Shown: positions 1-7,070 of the stretch, piece by piece | Layout: each line of letters starts with the position of its first letter | How positions within the stretch are numbered: the first letter of the stretch is position 1 | Assembly (NCBI GenBank): GCA_913041775.1 | Contig: CAJWJW010000040.1 | Span: 1-9,597, forward strand | Direction of reading: 5' to 3' | From: an uncultured Flavobacteriales bacterium | GTDB taxonomy: Bacteria; Bacteroidota; Bacteroidia; Flavobacteriales; UBA7430 | Length of the DNA: 9,597 bases | Notes under the pieces: model-generated | Told to the model about the DNA's origin: nothing | Database searches by the model: none | The model's input: the letters and a program-made list of their open reading frames with translations, nothing else | Position numbers and translations under genes: made by a program

Positions 1-1126
1 GAATGTAAAGCTTAAAAAAGCCTACTATTTATTTAAATTAATGGGCAAACCTGCATTGGCATCTGCTGGTGGAAAGCTAGCAGAACTTGCTTTTGCAGTG
101 CGCCTTCCTATTGGTGGAATTATTAGACACACTGTATTTCAACAATTTTGTGGTGGAGAAAGTATGGAGCAATGTGCTTTGAAAATTGAAGAACTGGCGG
201 CCTCAAACGTAAAAACTATTTTAGATTATTCGGTGGAAGGAAAGGATTCTGAAAAGGATTTTAACCGGACGATGAAACAAACCTTGGCTTCTTTAGATTT
301 CGCACACAAAAACGAGAACATACCCTTTGCCGTTTTTAAAATTACAGGTATTGCACGTTTCGAACTTCTCGAAAAGGTAAATTACGGTAAGAAACTTACA
401 GAAATAGAACAGCAGGAATACGACAGAGCTTTACACAGAATAAGTAAGATTTGTAAAAAAGCTGAGAAGTTTAAAATCCCTGTTATGATAGATGCAGAGG
501 AAAGCTGGATTCAAGATGCCATTGATGGGATCGTAGAAGATATGATGCGAGCCTACAATAAAGAGTCTGCTATTGTATACAATACACTTCAAATGTACCG
601 CCACGATCGCTTAGACTACTTTAAGCGTATACACCAAGATTCTAAACACACTGGCTATTATTTAGGAATGAAATTGGTTAGAGGTGCTTACATGGAAAAG
701 GAAAATGAGCGTGCTTTAACAAACGGCTACGACACTCCTATACAAGTAAATAAAATCGCTTGCGACAAAGACTACAACTTAGCCTTAGAATATGCTTGTG
801 CAAATATTCACGGAATTGCTATTTGTGCTGGAACCCACAACGAGGAGAGTTCATTACAGTTAATTAAGCTGATGGAATTGCATGAAATAGAAAAAAACGA
901 CACAAAAGTATACTTCGCGCAACTCTTAGGAATGAGCGATCATATTAGCTTTAACTTAGCTGAAGATAGCTTTAATTCGGTAAAATATGTACCCTACGGA
1001 CCTATAAAAGATGTGCTTCCCTACCTTATTCGTAGAGCAGAAGAAAATACTTCTATAGCAGGACAAACAGGAAGAGAATTGAATTTAATTCAAGCCGAAA
1101 TAAAACGTAGAAAGATGAGTAAGTAG
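1..1126 (+). CDS. Proline dehydrogenase (PRODH), 5'-truncated by window edge
   Basis: FAD enzyme oxidising L-proline to 1-pyrroline-5-carboxylate and passing electrons to the quinone pool. The frame stays open to the window edge, and the 13 codons before the ATG at 41 (NVKLKKAYYLFKL) read like family sequence, so that ATG is probably internal and the true start lies upstream; I estimate 15-25 residues are missing. Numbering from codon 41, the (beta/alpha)8 barrel motifs appear in order: FAVFKITGIARF, IPVMIDAEESW, KLVRGAYMEKE, AGTHNEES, FAQLLGMSDHISF, YVPYGP, and the proline-carboxylate arginine pair R331-R332 in IRRAEEN. The C-terminus is intact. It is a monofunctional PRODH, with no P5C dehydrogenase domain as in long PutA proteins. 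In place of the Lys of E. coli PutA (LVKGAY) it has Arg, as I recall for mitochondrial PRODH. It faces the minus-strand cluster. Family call is firm; its own operon is not visible. Confidence 0.95.
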   Translation, partial: NVKLKKAYYLFKLMGKPALASAGGKLAELAFAVRLPIGGIIRHTVFQQFCGGESMEQCALKIEELAASNVKTILDYSVEGKDSEKDFNRTMKQTLASLDFAHKNENIPFAVFKITGIARFELLEKVNYGKKLTEIEQQEYDRALHRISKICKKAEKFKIPVMIDAEESWIQDAIDGIVEDMMRAYNKESAIVYNTLQMYRHDRLDYFKRIHQDSKHTGYYLGMKLVRGAYMEKENERALTNGYDTPIQVNKIACDKDYNLALEYACANIHGIAICAGTHNEESSLQLIKLMELHEIEKNDTKVYFAQLLGMSDHISFNLAEDSFNSVKYVPYGPIKDVLPYLIRRAEENTSIAGQTGRELNLIQAEIKRRKMSK

Positions 1127-1133
1127 AAATTAG

Positions 1134-1164
1134 GCTTGCGTAAAATCTAATCACAAACGCAAGC
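1134..1164. terminator. Candidate bidirectional terminator stem-loop between convergent genes
   Basis: GCTTGCGT at 1134-1141 is perfectly complementary to ACGCAAGC at 1157-1164, with a 15-nt AT-rich loop. It lies just after the proline dehydrogenase stop and covers the stop and last codons of the minus-strand small gene. No run of T follows on either strand, so it is not a canonical intrinsic terminator. Placement between convergent genes is the main argument. Confidence 0.35.
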
Positions 1165-1527
1165 GCTTGATTCTAAGCTCAACACCATAGAAAGGCTATC
1201 ACAATCGTCTAGCATAAAACTTACATAAGAATGATTTTCAACTTCAATTCTGTAAGTACGACACATTCCATCTACATCGCTAGCGCCAAAGTCTACATCT
1301 AAATCGCCGTCTTTAAAGACCTTTTCCAAAGAACTTGCATTAAGTCCTAAACATGTGAGCTGGCACATAGCTTTTTCGGAGATATCAAAACTCTGAGCTC
1401 TTAAATGTTTTACAGTACGTGCATTTGGGAAATAGGAAAAGTCTATATCTCTATCGCCAAAAAACATAATTGACGCTACAATCCCTAGTCCAACTCCTAC
1501 TAAGTATAAAAATATTCTTCTTAACAT
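1147..1527 (-). CDS. Small membrane-anchored, cysteine-rich protein; possibly DUF4258-like
   Basis: A 126-residue protein of unknown function. Residues 5-23 form one hydrophobic segment (IFLYLVGVGLGIVASIMFF) preceded by two arginines, which suggests an N-in anchor with about 100 residues in the periplasm; a cleaved signal peptide is less likely because no good cleavage site follows. The soluble part has six cysteines (C55, C59, C89, C109, C123, C125), including a CxxxC pair and a C-terminal CVCD. A stretch around residues 46-118 (ISEKAM..., a short acidic segment with DG and D/V repeats, CRTYRIEVENHSYVSFML) resembles the small helix-plus-sheet DUF4258 layout as I remember it from Flavobacteria; I cannot verify this. 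It is the last gene of the porX-tsaE-ald cluster, 10 nt after ald. The even cysteine number would suit disulfides or metal binding, but that is inference. Confidence 0.75.
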   Translation of the reverse strand: MLRRIFLYLVGVGLGIVASIMFFGDRDIDFSYFPNARTVKHLRAQSFDISEKAMCQLTCLGLNASSLEKVFKDGDLDVDFGASDVDGMCRTYRIEVENHSYVSFMLDDCDSLSMVLSLESSACVCD

Positions 1528-1537
1528 GCTCTTAAAT

Positions 1538-2749
1538 TTAAAGCCCCAAAAGTAGTCTTATTTCTTTGTACGGCAATTCAAACCAACCACCAATACCCTT
1601 GTTTGTAATAATTCCATTATATACATAAACACCACCTCTAATATTGGGTGAGCGTAATAACATTCCTTGTACTCCACCACCATCGCCAACTTTTATTAAA
1701 ATTGGTGCTAAAATATTACTTAGAGAATAAGAAGATGTTTTAGATGACCTCGAGGCAATATTAGGCACACAGTAGTGAATAACATCGTGCTTAATAAAGG
1801 TTGGTGTTTCGTGGCTTGTAATTTCTGAAGTTTCAAAACATCCTCCTTGGTCTATACTTACATCAATAATAACAGATTTAGGTTTCATCAACTGTACCAT
1901 TTCGTCTGAAATAACACAAGGTGTTCTACCATTTTCAGCCCGCAAAGCACCAATGACTACATCGGCTCTTTTTAATGCCTTTTCCAATACTTTAGGTTGT
2001 AGAATAGAAGTGGCGACTCTTAAATTTAAGTCATTTTGAATTCTTCTTAAACGAGCAATAGAATTGTCGAATACTTTTACCGAAGCACCTAGTCCCAGAG
2101 CAGAACGAGCTGCATATTCTGCAACAGTTCCCGCACCAACAATAACTACCTGAGTAGGACTTACACCAGCAATACCTCCCATAAGCACACCTCTACCTCC
2201 TGCAGAGGTACTTAATAATTCTGCTGCAATTAAGATCGAAGAGGTTCCTGCAATCTCACTCATAGAACGAACTATAGGAAAGGACCCCGTTTCGTCTTGA
2301 ATATAATCGAAAGCAACCGCAGTAACTTTCTTATCCATTAATTTTTTAAAGTATGCGGCAGTTTGTGTTTTTAGTTGAAGAGCCGAAATTAAACACTGAT
2401 TATGTTTAAAATAATCCAACTCCTCCAAAGTAGGTGGCTCAACTTTTAAAATGATATCTGCCTGATAGATTTCTTTTACATCGTAACAAATTTTTGCACC
2501 CGAATCGCTGTACTCCTTATCGCTAAATGAACTAGAAAGACCCGCATTGGTTTCTAAATAAACTTTATGTCCATTGCTAACAAGTAACGCTACGGCACCT
2601 GGAACAAGAGGTACTCTGTGCTCCTGAAAAGCGCTTTCGTTAGGAATACCAATAAACAGAGACTGTTTTTTGGTGGTTAACTCTAACATTTCTGGTTGTG
2701 GCTCTAAAAACTCATCATGTAAAAAACTTAGGATATCAGGCTTACTCAT
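1538..2749 (-). CDS. ald: Alanine dehydrogenase / transhydrogenase-alpha family protein
   Basis: A 403-residue member of the family whose classical enzymes interconvert L-alanine and pyruvate with NAD(H). The N-terminal catalytic half has IGIPNESAFQEHRVPLVPG with R45 (M. tuberculosis Ald R15) and LKVEPP with K102 (K75). The Rossmann domain has GAGTVAEYAA at 205-214 and D228 at the end of the second strand, which favours NAD over NADP. DQGGCFE carries D300, equivalent to catalytic D270. MSEIAG and GGRGVLMGG are also conserved. The odd point is Q125 in LISALQL, where catalytic His96 is expected. The protein also has about 30 extra N-terminal residues and a C-terminus unlike typical Ald. It starts 2 nt after the tsaE stop. 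Family membership is secure; alanine dehydrogenase activity is not, and no proton-pumping transhydrogenase beta gene is nearby. Confidence 0.88.
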   Translation of the reverse strand: MSKPDILSFLHDEFLEPQPEMLELTTKKQSLFIGIPNESAFQEHRVPLVPGAVALLVSNGHKVYLETNAGLSSSFSDKEYSDSGAKICYDVKEIYQADIILKVEPPTLEELDYFKHNQCLISALQLKTQTAAYFKKLMDKKVTAVAFDYIQDETGSFPIVRSMSEIAGTSSILIAAELLSTSAGGRGVLMGGIAGVSPTQVVIVGAGTVAEYAARSALGLGASVKVFDNSIARLRRIQNDLNLRVATSILQPKVLEKALKRADVVIGALRAENGRTPCVISDEMVQLMKPKSVIIDVSIDQGGCFETSEITSHETPTFIKHDVIHYCVPNIASRSSKTSSYSLSNILAPILIKVGDGGGVQGMLLRSPNIRGGVYVYNGIITNKGIGGWFELPYKEIRLLLGL

Positions 2750-2751
2750 AC

Positions 2752-3174
2752 TTAGGAATTAGATTCGTTTAGTGTAAATATACGCTTATTAGAATCAGCC
2801 TCAATATGAATTTTTAATACTTCTACAGGTAATAAGTTTTCAATTTTCTCTGGCCATTCTATAAAGCAATAATTACCAGAATATAAGTACTCCTCATAGC
2901 CCATATCAAAAGCTTCTTGTTCGCTCTTAATTCTATAAAAATCAAAATGGTAAACGCAGCGGTTGTCCGCAGTTAAATACTCGTTTACAATAGAATAAGT
3001 TGGGCTACAAATTTCGCTAGTAGCAACACCTAAATACTCACATAGCACTTTAATAAACGTTGTTTTTCCGGCTCCCATTTCTCCATAAAAAGCAATTATA
3101 TTTTGAGGGAAAGCACTCATAATCTTGGCTGCTATAGCGGGTAAATCGTCTAAAGAATTTGCTGTAATTTTCAT
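2752..3174 (-). CDS. tsaE: tRNA t6A biosynthesis ATPase TsaE (YjeE)
   Basis: TsaE is the cytoplasmic ATPase that works with TsaB and TsaD to transfer threonylcarbamoyl to A37 of ANN-decoding tRNAs. At 140 residues it has the usual length. Visible motifs are the Walker A loop GEMGAGKT at 31-38, SPTY at 57-60, HFDFYRI with D78 (E. coli D80), and FIEWPEK with E106 and W107 (E. coli E108, W109). The start is fixed by the porX stop: TAA of porX is followed directly by this ATG with no spacer, so translation is probably coupled. The gap to the downstream ald is 2 nt. No tsaB or tsaD is in the window. Nothing looks degraded. Confidence 0.95.
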   Translation of the reverse strand: MKITANSLDDLPAIAAKIMSAFPQNIIAFYGEMGAGKTTFIKVLCEYLGVATSEICSPTYSIVNEYLTADNRCVYHFDFYRIKSEQEAFDMGYEEYLYSGNYCFIEWPEKIENLLPVEVLKIHIEADSNKRIFTLNESNS

Positions 3175-4725
3175 TTATTTTGCAGACAAACGAACAAAAG
3201 GGCAAATCATTTCTTCTAAAGAAATACCACCATGTTGATAGGTATCTTTAAAATATTTCACAAAATGATTGTAGTTATTCGGATACGTTAAAAATACATT
3301 TTCTTTGGCAAATATATAACTAGAAGAAATATTTGCTGCAGGTAAAAAATACTGTTCTGGATTTTCTACCACCATCACATCTTTACTTTGGTACTGGAGG
3401 CGTTTACCAGTTTTATACCTCAAATTAGAAGAGGTCTCTTTATCTCCTACCACCTGAGAAGGTGTACCAACATTTATAGTTCCATGATCTGTAGTAATGA
3501 ACAAATCTGCTCCTGACACAGAAATCTTTTTCAACATTTCTAAAAGAGATGAATTTTCGAACCAGGTTTTAGTTAAGGCTCTATATGACTTATCCGTCGC
3601 GGCTAGTTCGCGAATCATATCCATTTCTGTTTTGGCATGCGAGAGCATATCAACAAAATTATAGACGATTACATTAAGATCGTTTTTGAGTAAGTTGTTA
3701 AATTGATTTACCAATCTATCGCCGTATTGTTTTTGAACTACCTTATGGTAGCTGTATTTTTTAGCACCTAACCCTAAGCGTTGTAATTGATCTTCTAGAA
3801 ATTCTGCTTCGTGTAAATTCTTCCCACCTTCCTCGTGGTCGTTTTTCCATAAATGAGGGAAACGTTTTGAGATTGCTAGAGGAGTTAAACCAGAAAAAAT
3901 AGCATTTCTTGAGTATTGGGTAGCAGTAGGAAGGATACTACAAAAAGTAGTTTCTTCTTCTATTTTAAACCACTCCTCTATTACGGGTTGTAGAATTTTC
4001 CACTGATCGTAACGCAAGTTATCAATAAGTATGAAAAAGCTAGGTTTAGATTCTTTAAGGTGAGGTAAGACTTTTTCTCGTAAAAGTGTATGTGAAAGTA
4101 CAGGCTTGTCTTCACTTTCTTTTAACCAAAACTCATAATTATTTTTTACATATTTGAAAAATTGCGAATTAGCTTCGCTCTTTTGCATTTCTAAAATCTC
4201 TACCATTCCAGAGGCATCAATTTTATCGAGCTCAACCTCCCAATATACAAGCTTTAAATAGATTTCTTCCCAGTCTTTTAAACAACGAACATCCATTAAT
4301 GCCATACTTATTTCTCTAAACTCCTTTTGATACTTAGAAGTTACCGATTGATTAACCAGTCGTTTTGTGTCTAAAGTCTTTTTTAAAGAAAGTAGTATTT
4401 GATGAGGGTTCACTGGTTTTATAAGGTAGTCGGAGATTTTCGAGCCCAAGGCTTCCTCCATAATGTATTCTTCCTCACTTTTGGTAATCATTACAACAGG
4501 GATAGAATATTGCTCGGAAATACGATTAAGAGTTTCTAAACCAGATATTCCAGGCATATTTTCATCTAAAAAAATAATATCAAAATCAGACTCGTCTATT
4601 AATTCTAGTGCATCCTCTCCATTGTTAGCGGTAGATAAATCGTAGCCTTTACTTTCTATAAACAGGATGTGGGGCTTTAACAAATCAATCTCATCATCCA
4701 CCCAAAGGATTCTTACTTTTTCCAT
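3175..4725 (-). CDS. porX: PorX-type response regulator: receiver domain plus PglZ domain
   Basis: A 516-residue two-component regulator. Residues 1-120 are a CheY-like receiver with acidic pair D10-D11, phospho-acceptor D54 in FLDENMPG, switch T81 and K103 in LIKP. A helical linker (about 125-225) leads to a PglZ domain of the alkaline phosphatase superfamily with likely zinc ligands and nucleophile: D235 in FILIDNLRYDQW, T267 in ILPTATQYSRN, D359 and H363 in NFVDMLSH, D413-H414 in TTDHG and H498 in YQHGG. There is no DNA-binding domain. In Porphyromonas gingivalis, PorX with the kinase PorY controls type IX secretion, and its PglZ domain has been reported to be a zinc-dependent phosphodiesterase acting on oligonucleotides. 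All key residues are present, so both switch and enzyme should work. It is the first gene of the minus-strand cluster, head-to-head with the HD gene. No kinase gene is in the window. Confidence 0.95.
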   Translation of the reverse strand: MEKVRILWVDDEIDLLKPHILFIESKGYDLSTANNGEDALELIDESDFDIIFLDENMPGISGLETLNRISEQYSIPVVMITKSEEEYIMEEALGSKISDYLIKPVNPHQILLSLKKTLDTKRLVNQSVTSKYQKEFREISMALMDVRCLKDWEEIYLKLVYWEVELDKIDASGMVEILEMQKSEANSQFFKYVKNNYEFWLKESEDKPVLSHTLLREKVLPHLKESKPSFFILIDNLRYDQWKILQPVIEEWFKIEEETTFCSILPTATQYSRNAIFSGLTPLAISKRFPHLWKNDHEEGGKNLHEAEFLEDQLQRLGLGAKKYSYHKVVQKQYGDRLVNQFNNLLKNDLNVIVYNFVDMLSHAKTEMDMIRELAATDKSYRALTKTWFENSSLLEMLKKISVSGADLFITTDHGTINVGTPSQVVGDKETSSNLRYKTGKRLQYQSKDVMVVENPEQYFLPAANISSSYIFAKENVFLTYPNNYNHFVKYFKDTYQHGGISLEEMICPFVRLSAK

Positions 4726-4774
4726 AGATATTTAGTACTTTAGTTTTTTCAAAACTTGAATAAAATTAGTAAAA
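4726..4774. promoter_or_regulatory. Divergent intergenic region porX / HD gene, candidate promoters
   Basis: This 49-nt AT-rich spacer separates the two divergent starts, so promoters for both are expected here or in the adjoining 5' ends. Against the Bacteroidota -7 consensus TAnnTTTG, TACTTTAG at 4736-4743 on the plus strand matches 5 of 6 fixed positions, and AAGTTTTG (complement of 4750-4757) on the minus strand also matches 5 of 6. Neither has a TTG at the usual -33 spacing. The boxes lie close together, so the two promoters could interfere or share a regulator. The assignments are weak. Confidence 0.3.
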
Positions 4775-6019
4775 TTGAAGCCCATAACCACCAATAAACA
4801 CAAAATTCTTAACGACCCAATTTATGGGTTTACTACGATACCAAACGAGCTTATTTTCGATCTTATAGAACACCGATATTACCAAAGATTAAGAAGAATA
4901 ACTCAGCTTGGGCTTACCTATTTGGTTTACCCAGGTGCCTATCACACTAGATTTCATCATGCTTTAGGTGCAATGCATTTAATGCAGAAAGCTATAAAAA
5001 CGCTGCAATCTAAAGGCCAGGAGGTAAGCGAAGAAGAAGAAACAGCTGTCTTAATTGCTATATTACTACACGACATAGGACACGGTCCTTTTTCACATGC
5101 CTTAGAAAATAGCATCGTAAACGGCATCAATCACGAGCATATCTCAATGATGATTATGGATAGGCTTAACGTAGAGTTTGACGGTAAATTGTCTTTGGCT
5201 ATTCAAATATTTCAAAATAAATACCCCAAATTATTTTTACACCAGCTTATTTCTAGTCAGCTCGACGTGGATAGACTGGATTATTTAAAAAGAGACAGTT
5301 TTTACTCTGGTGTTTCCGAAGGCGTTATAAACTCAGATAGGATTATAAGCATGTTTAATGTGAGTAAGGGTGAGTTAGTAGTAGACGCTAAGGCGATTTA
5401 TTCAGTAGAGAAATTTATTATTGCTCGACGCTTAATGTACTGGCAAGTCTACTTACATAAAACAGTTTTATCTGCTGAGTTTAGTTTGGTAGAAGTTCTA
5501 AAAAGAGCGAAATATTTAGTTCAAGAAGGTGCCGATTTATTTGCTACTTCAGCACTAAAGGAGTTTTTAAAAAACAACCATAATGTAAACGATTTTAATA
5601 GCAACGACTCCTTACTCGACCTTTTCTGTCAACTAGACGATTTCGATATCATGACTTCTATAAAAGAATGGACAAAACATGAAGACAAAGTTCTATCCTT
5701 ATTAAGTGAGAAAATCATTCAGCGCAAGCTCTTAAAAATAGAATTACAAGATCAGCCATTCGAAGAAGAATATATAGAGCAAATTCGTAACAAGACAGAA
5801 ACCTTTTATCAATTAAACCCTAGTGAGAGCAAACACTTTGTGTTCTCAAAAAAAATAAACAACAAAGCGTACAACCCTACAAAAGACAAAATCAACTTAC
5901 TGTATAAAGACGGTAGTATTGTAGATATTGCTGAAGCAGCAGATCAACTAAATATCTCTGTTTTAGCCAAAACCGTAACTAAGTATTTTCTGTGCTACCC
6001 AAAGGAGTGTGTACTCTAG
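4775..6019 (+). CDS. HD-domain phosphohydrolase (SAMHD1/dNTPase-like, COG1078 type)
   Basis: A 414-residue cytoplasmic metal-dependent phosphohydrolase. HD-superfamily ligands are H62 in TRFHHALG, H99-D100 in LLHDIGHGPFSH, and D166 in DVDRLDYLKRD. These align well with SAMHD1 (H167, H206-D207, D311), and Y170 and D174 match SAMHD1 Y315 and D319, while R167 replaces K312. Opening residues KILNDPIYGF are typical of the family. The likely substrate is a nucleoside triphosphate or related nucleotide, but family members vary and the substrate cannot be read here. The C-terminal third (about 250-414) is divergent and without recognised motifs. The start is TTG at 4775: an in-frame stop (TGA at 4757) lies just upstream and the first in-frame ATG falls inside the HD domain. 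It is divergent from porX and 22 nt ahead of lpxD. Confidence 0.88.
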   Translation: MKPITTNKHKILNDPIYGFTTIPNELIFDLIEHRYYQRLRRITQLGLTYLVYPGAYHTRFHHALGAMHLMQKAIKTLQSKGQEVSEEEETAVLIAILLHDIGHGPFSHALENSIVNGINHEHISMMIMDRLNVEFDGKLSLAIQIFQNKYPKLFLHQLISSQLDVDRLDYLKRDSFYSGVSEGVINSDRIISMFNVSKGELVVDAKAIYSVEKFIIARRLMYWQVYLHKTVLSAEFSLVEVLKRAKYLVQEGADLFATSALKEFLKNNHNVNDFNSNDSLLDLFCQLDDFDIMTSIKEWTKHEDKVLSLLSEKIIQRKLLKIELQDQPFEEEYIEQIRNKTETFYQLNPSESKHFVFSKKINNKAYNPTKDKINLLYKDGSIVDIAEAADQLNISVLAKTVTKYFLCYPKECVL

Positions 6020-6027
6020 AAAATTTG

Positions 6028-6035
6028 TATTTTAG
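6028..6035 (+). promoter_or_regulatory. Candidate -7 box of an lpxD promoter
   Basis: TATTTTAG, within TTTGTATTTTAGCGCCGT, matches 5 of 6 fixed positions of the Bacteroidota -7 consensus TAnnTTTG, and the following GCGCC resembles the sequence often seen after such boxes. It ends 6 nt before the lpxD ATG, so a transcript from it would be nearly leaderless. No TTG is present at the usual -33 spacing. The lpx genes could instead be read through from the HD gene. Confidence 0.3.
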
Positions 6036-6041
6036 CGCCGT

Positions 6042-7067
6042 ATGAAATTTACTGCAAAACAAATATCCGAGTTGCTTAATGGAACTGTAGAGGGTGACGA
6101 AAATGTAATTTTGAATCAGCTTACAAAAATAGAAGAAGGAGTATCGAACTCCCTTTCATTTTTAGCGAATCCAAAATACAATGAGTACCTGTATGACAGC
6201 AAATCTTCGGTAGTTATAGTAAATAATACATTTATTCCTGAAAAACCATTTACTACAACGCTGATACGAGTAAAAGATGCCTATGCTTCTTTTGCCCGAT
6301 TAATGCGAATAGTAGAAGATTTACAAAATGAGAAAGTAGGCATTGAAGTACCTAGTTATATTGACCATAGCTCTAAAATTGGAGCAGATATTTATATCGG
6401 AGCTTTTGCATATATTGGTAAAAATGTACAATTAGGCGATAAAGTAAAAATTTACCCCAACTGTTATATTGGAGACAATGTTCATATTGGTGCTAATTGC
6501 ACTATTTACGCAGGAGTGAAAATTTACGAAAACTGTGACATTGAAAAGAATAGCACTATTCATGCAGGTGCAGTTATAGGAGCAGATGGATTTGGATTCG
6601 CACCTAACACAAGCAACACTTATGATAAAATTCCACAAATTGGAAATGTTATTATTAAAGAAGGTGTTGAAATTGGTGCTAATACTTGTATCGATAGAGC
6701 TACAATGGGTTCTACCATAATACACAAAGGGGTGAAGTTAGACAACCTTATCCAAATTGCCCATAATGTAGAAATTGGTGAGAATACAGTTATAGCATCT
6801 CAAACGGCTATTGCTGGTTCTAGTAGGGTAGGAAAGAACTGTATGATAGGTGGTCAAGTTGCAATTGCTGGTCATCTTACGGTTGCTAACAATGTTAAAG
6901 TAGCAGGAAAAACTGGTATAGCAGCAGATGTTAAAATAGAAGGTAAAATTTTACAAGGGCCTTTAGCCTTTGATATAAAAGATTTTCAACGATCGTATAT
7001 CTACTTTAGGAAACTCCCTAAAATTGTAGCTAGAATTGAGACATTAGAAAAACAGCTTAGCAAATAA
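6042..7067 (+). CDS. lpxD: UDP-3-O-(3-hydroxyacyl)glucosamine N-acyltransferase LpxD
   Basis: Third enzyme of lipid A synthesis: it adds a second 3-hydroxyacyl chain from ACP to the 2-amino group of UDP-3-O-acyl-glucosamine, giving the 2,3-diacyl product. At 341 residues it has normal length. Residues 1-100 form the N-terminal uridine-binding domain (KIEEGVSNSLSFLANPKY). From about 105 to 300 there are repeated hexapeptides (IGxx, [LIV]Gxx) of a left-handed beta helix, with the family motif GADGFGFAP and the catalytic H241 in IQIAHNVEIG (E. coli H239). The C-terminal part (FDIKDFQRSYIYFRKLP, IETLEKQL) is a helix that should help trimerise and bind ACP. The start ATG at 6042 gives the usual N-terminus MKFTAKQISELL. 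The gene ends with tandem TAA stops immediately before lpxC-fabZ. Confidence 0.96.
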   Translation: MKFTAKQISELLNGTVEGDENVILNQLTKIEEGVSNSLSFLANPKYNEYLYDSKSSVVIVNNTFIPEKPFTTTLIRVKDAYASFARLMRIVEDLQNEKVGIEVPSYIDHSSKIGADIYIGAFAYIGKNVQLGDKVKIYPNCYIGDNVHIGANCTIYAGVKIYENCDIEKNSTIHAGAVIGADGFGFAPNTSNTYDKIPQIGNVIIKEGVEIGANTCIDRATMGSTIIHKGVKLDNLIQIAHNVEIGENTVIASQTAIAGSSRVGKNCMIGGQVAIAGHLTVANNVKVAGKTGIAADVKIEGKILQGPLAFDIKDFQRSYIYFRKLPKIVARIETLEKQLSK

Positions 7068-7070
7068 TAA

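Noticed and set aside
41..43. ATG at 41 as the proline dehydrogenase start
   Set aside because: The frame is open upstream to the window edge and the extra codons read like family sequence, so the gene is more likely truncated.
1161..1168. AAGCGCTT palindrome
   Set aside because: Short, inside coding sequence and expected by chance; no second copy in a regulatory place.
4463..4645. 60-codon plus-strand open frame
   Set aside because: Lies wholly inside the receiver domain of porX on the opposite strand; its serine-rich product has no motif.
6432..6725. 97-codon minus-strand open frame
   Set aside because: Antisense to the hexapeptide repeats of lpxD; the Asn/Ser/Ile-rich product is the mirror of repeated codons.
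6360..6930. Repeated short DNA motifs (attggwgc-like) in lpxD, and similar ones in lpxA
   Set aside because: They come from protein hexapeptide repeats of the beta-helix fold, not from a DNA repeat or CRISPR array.
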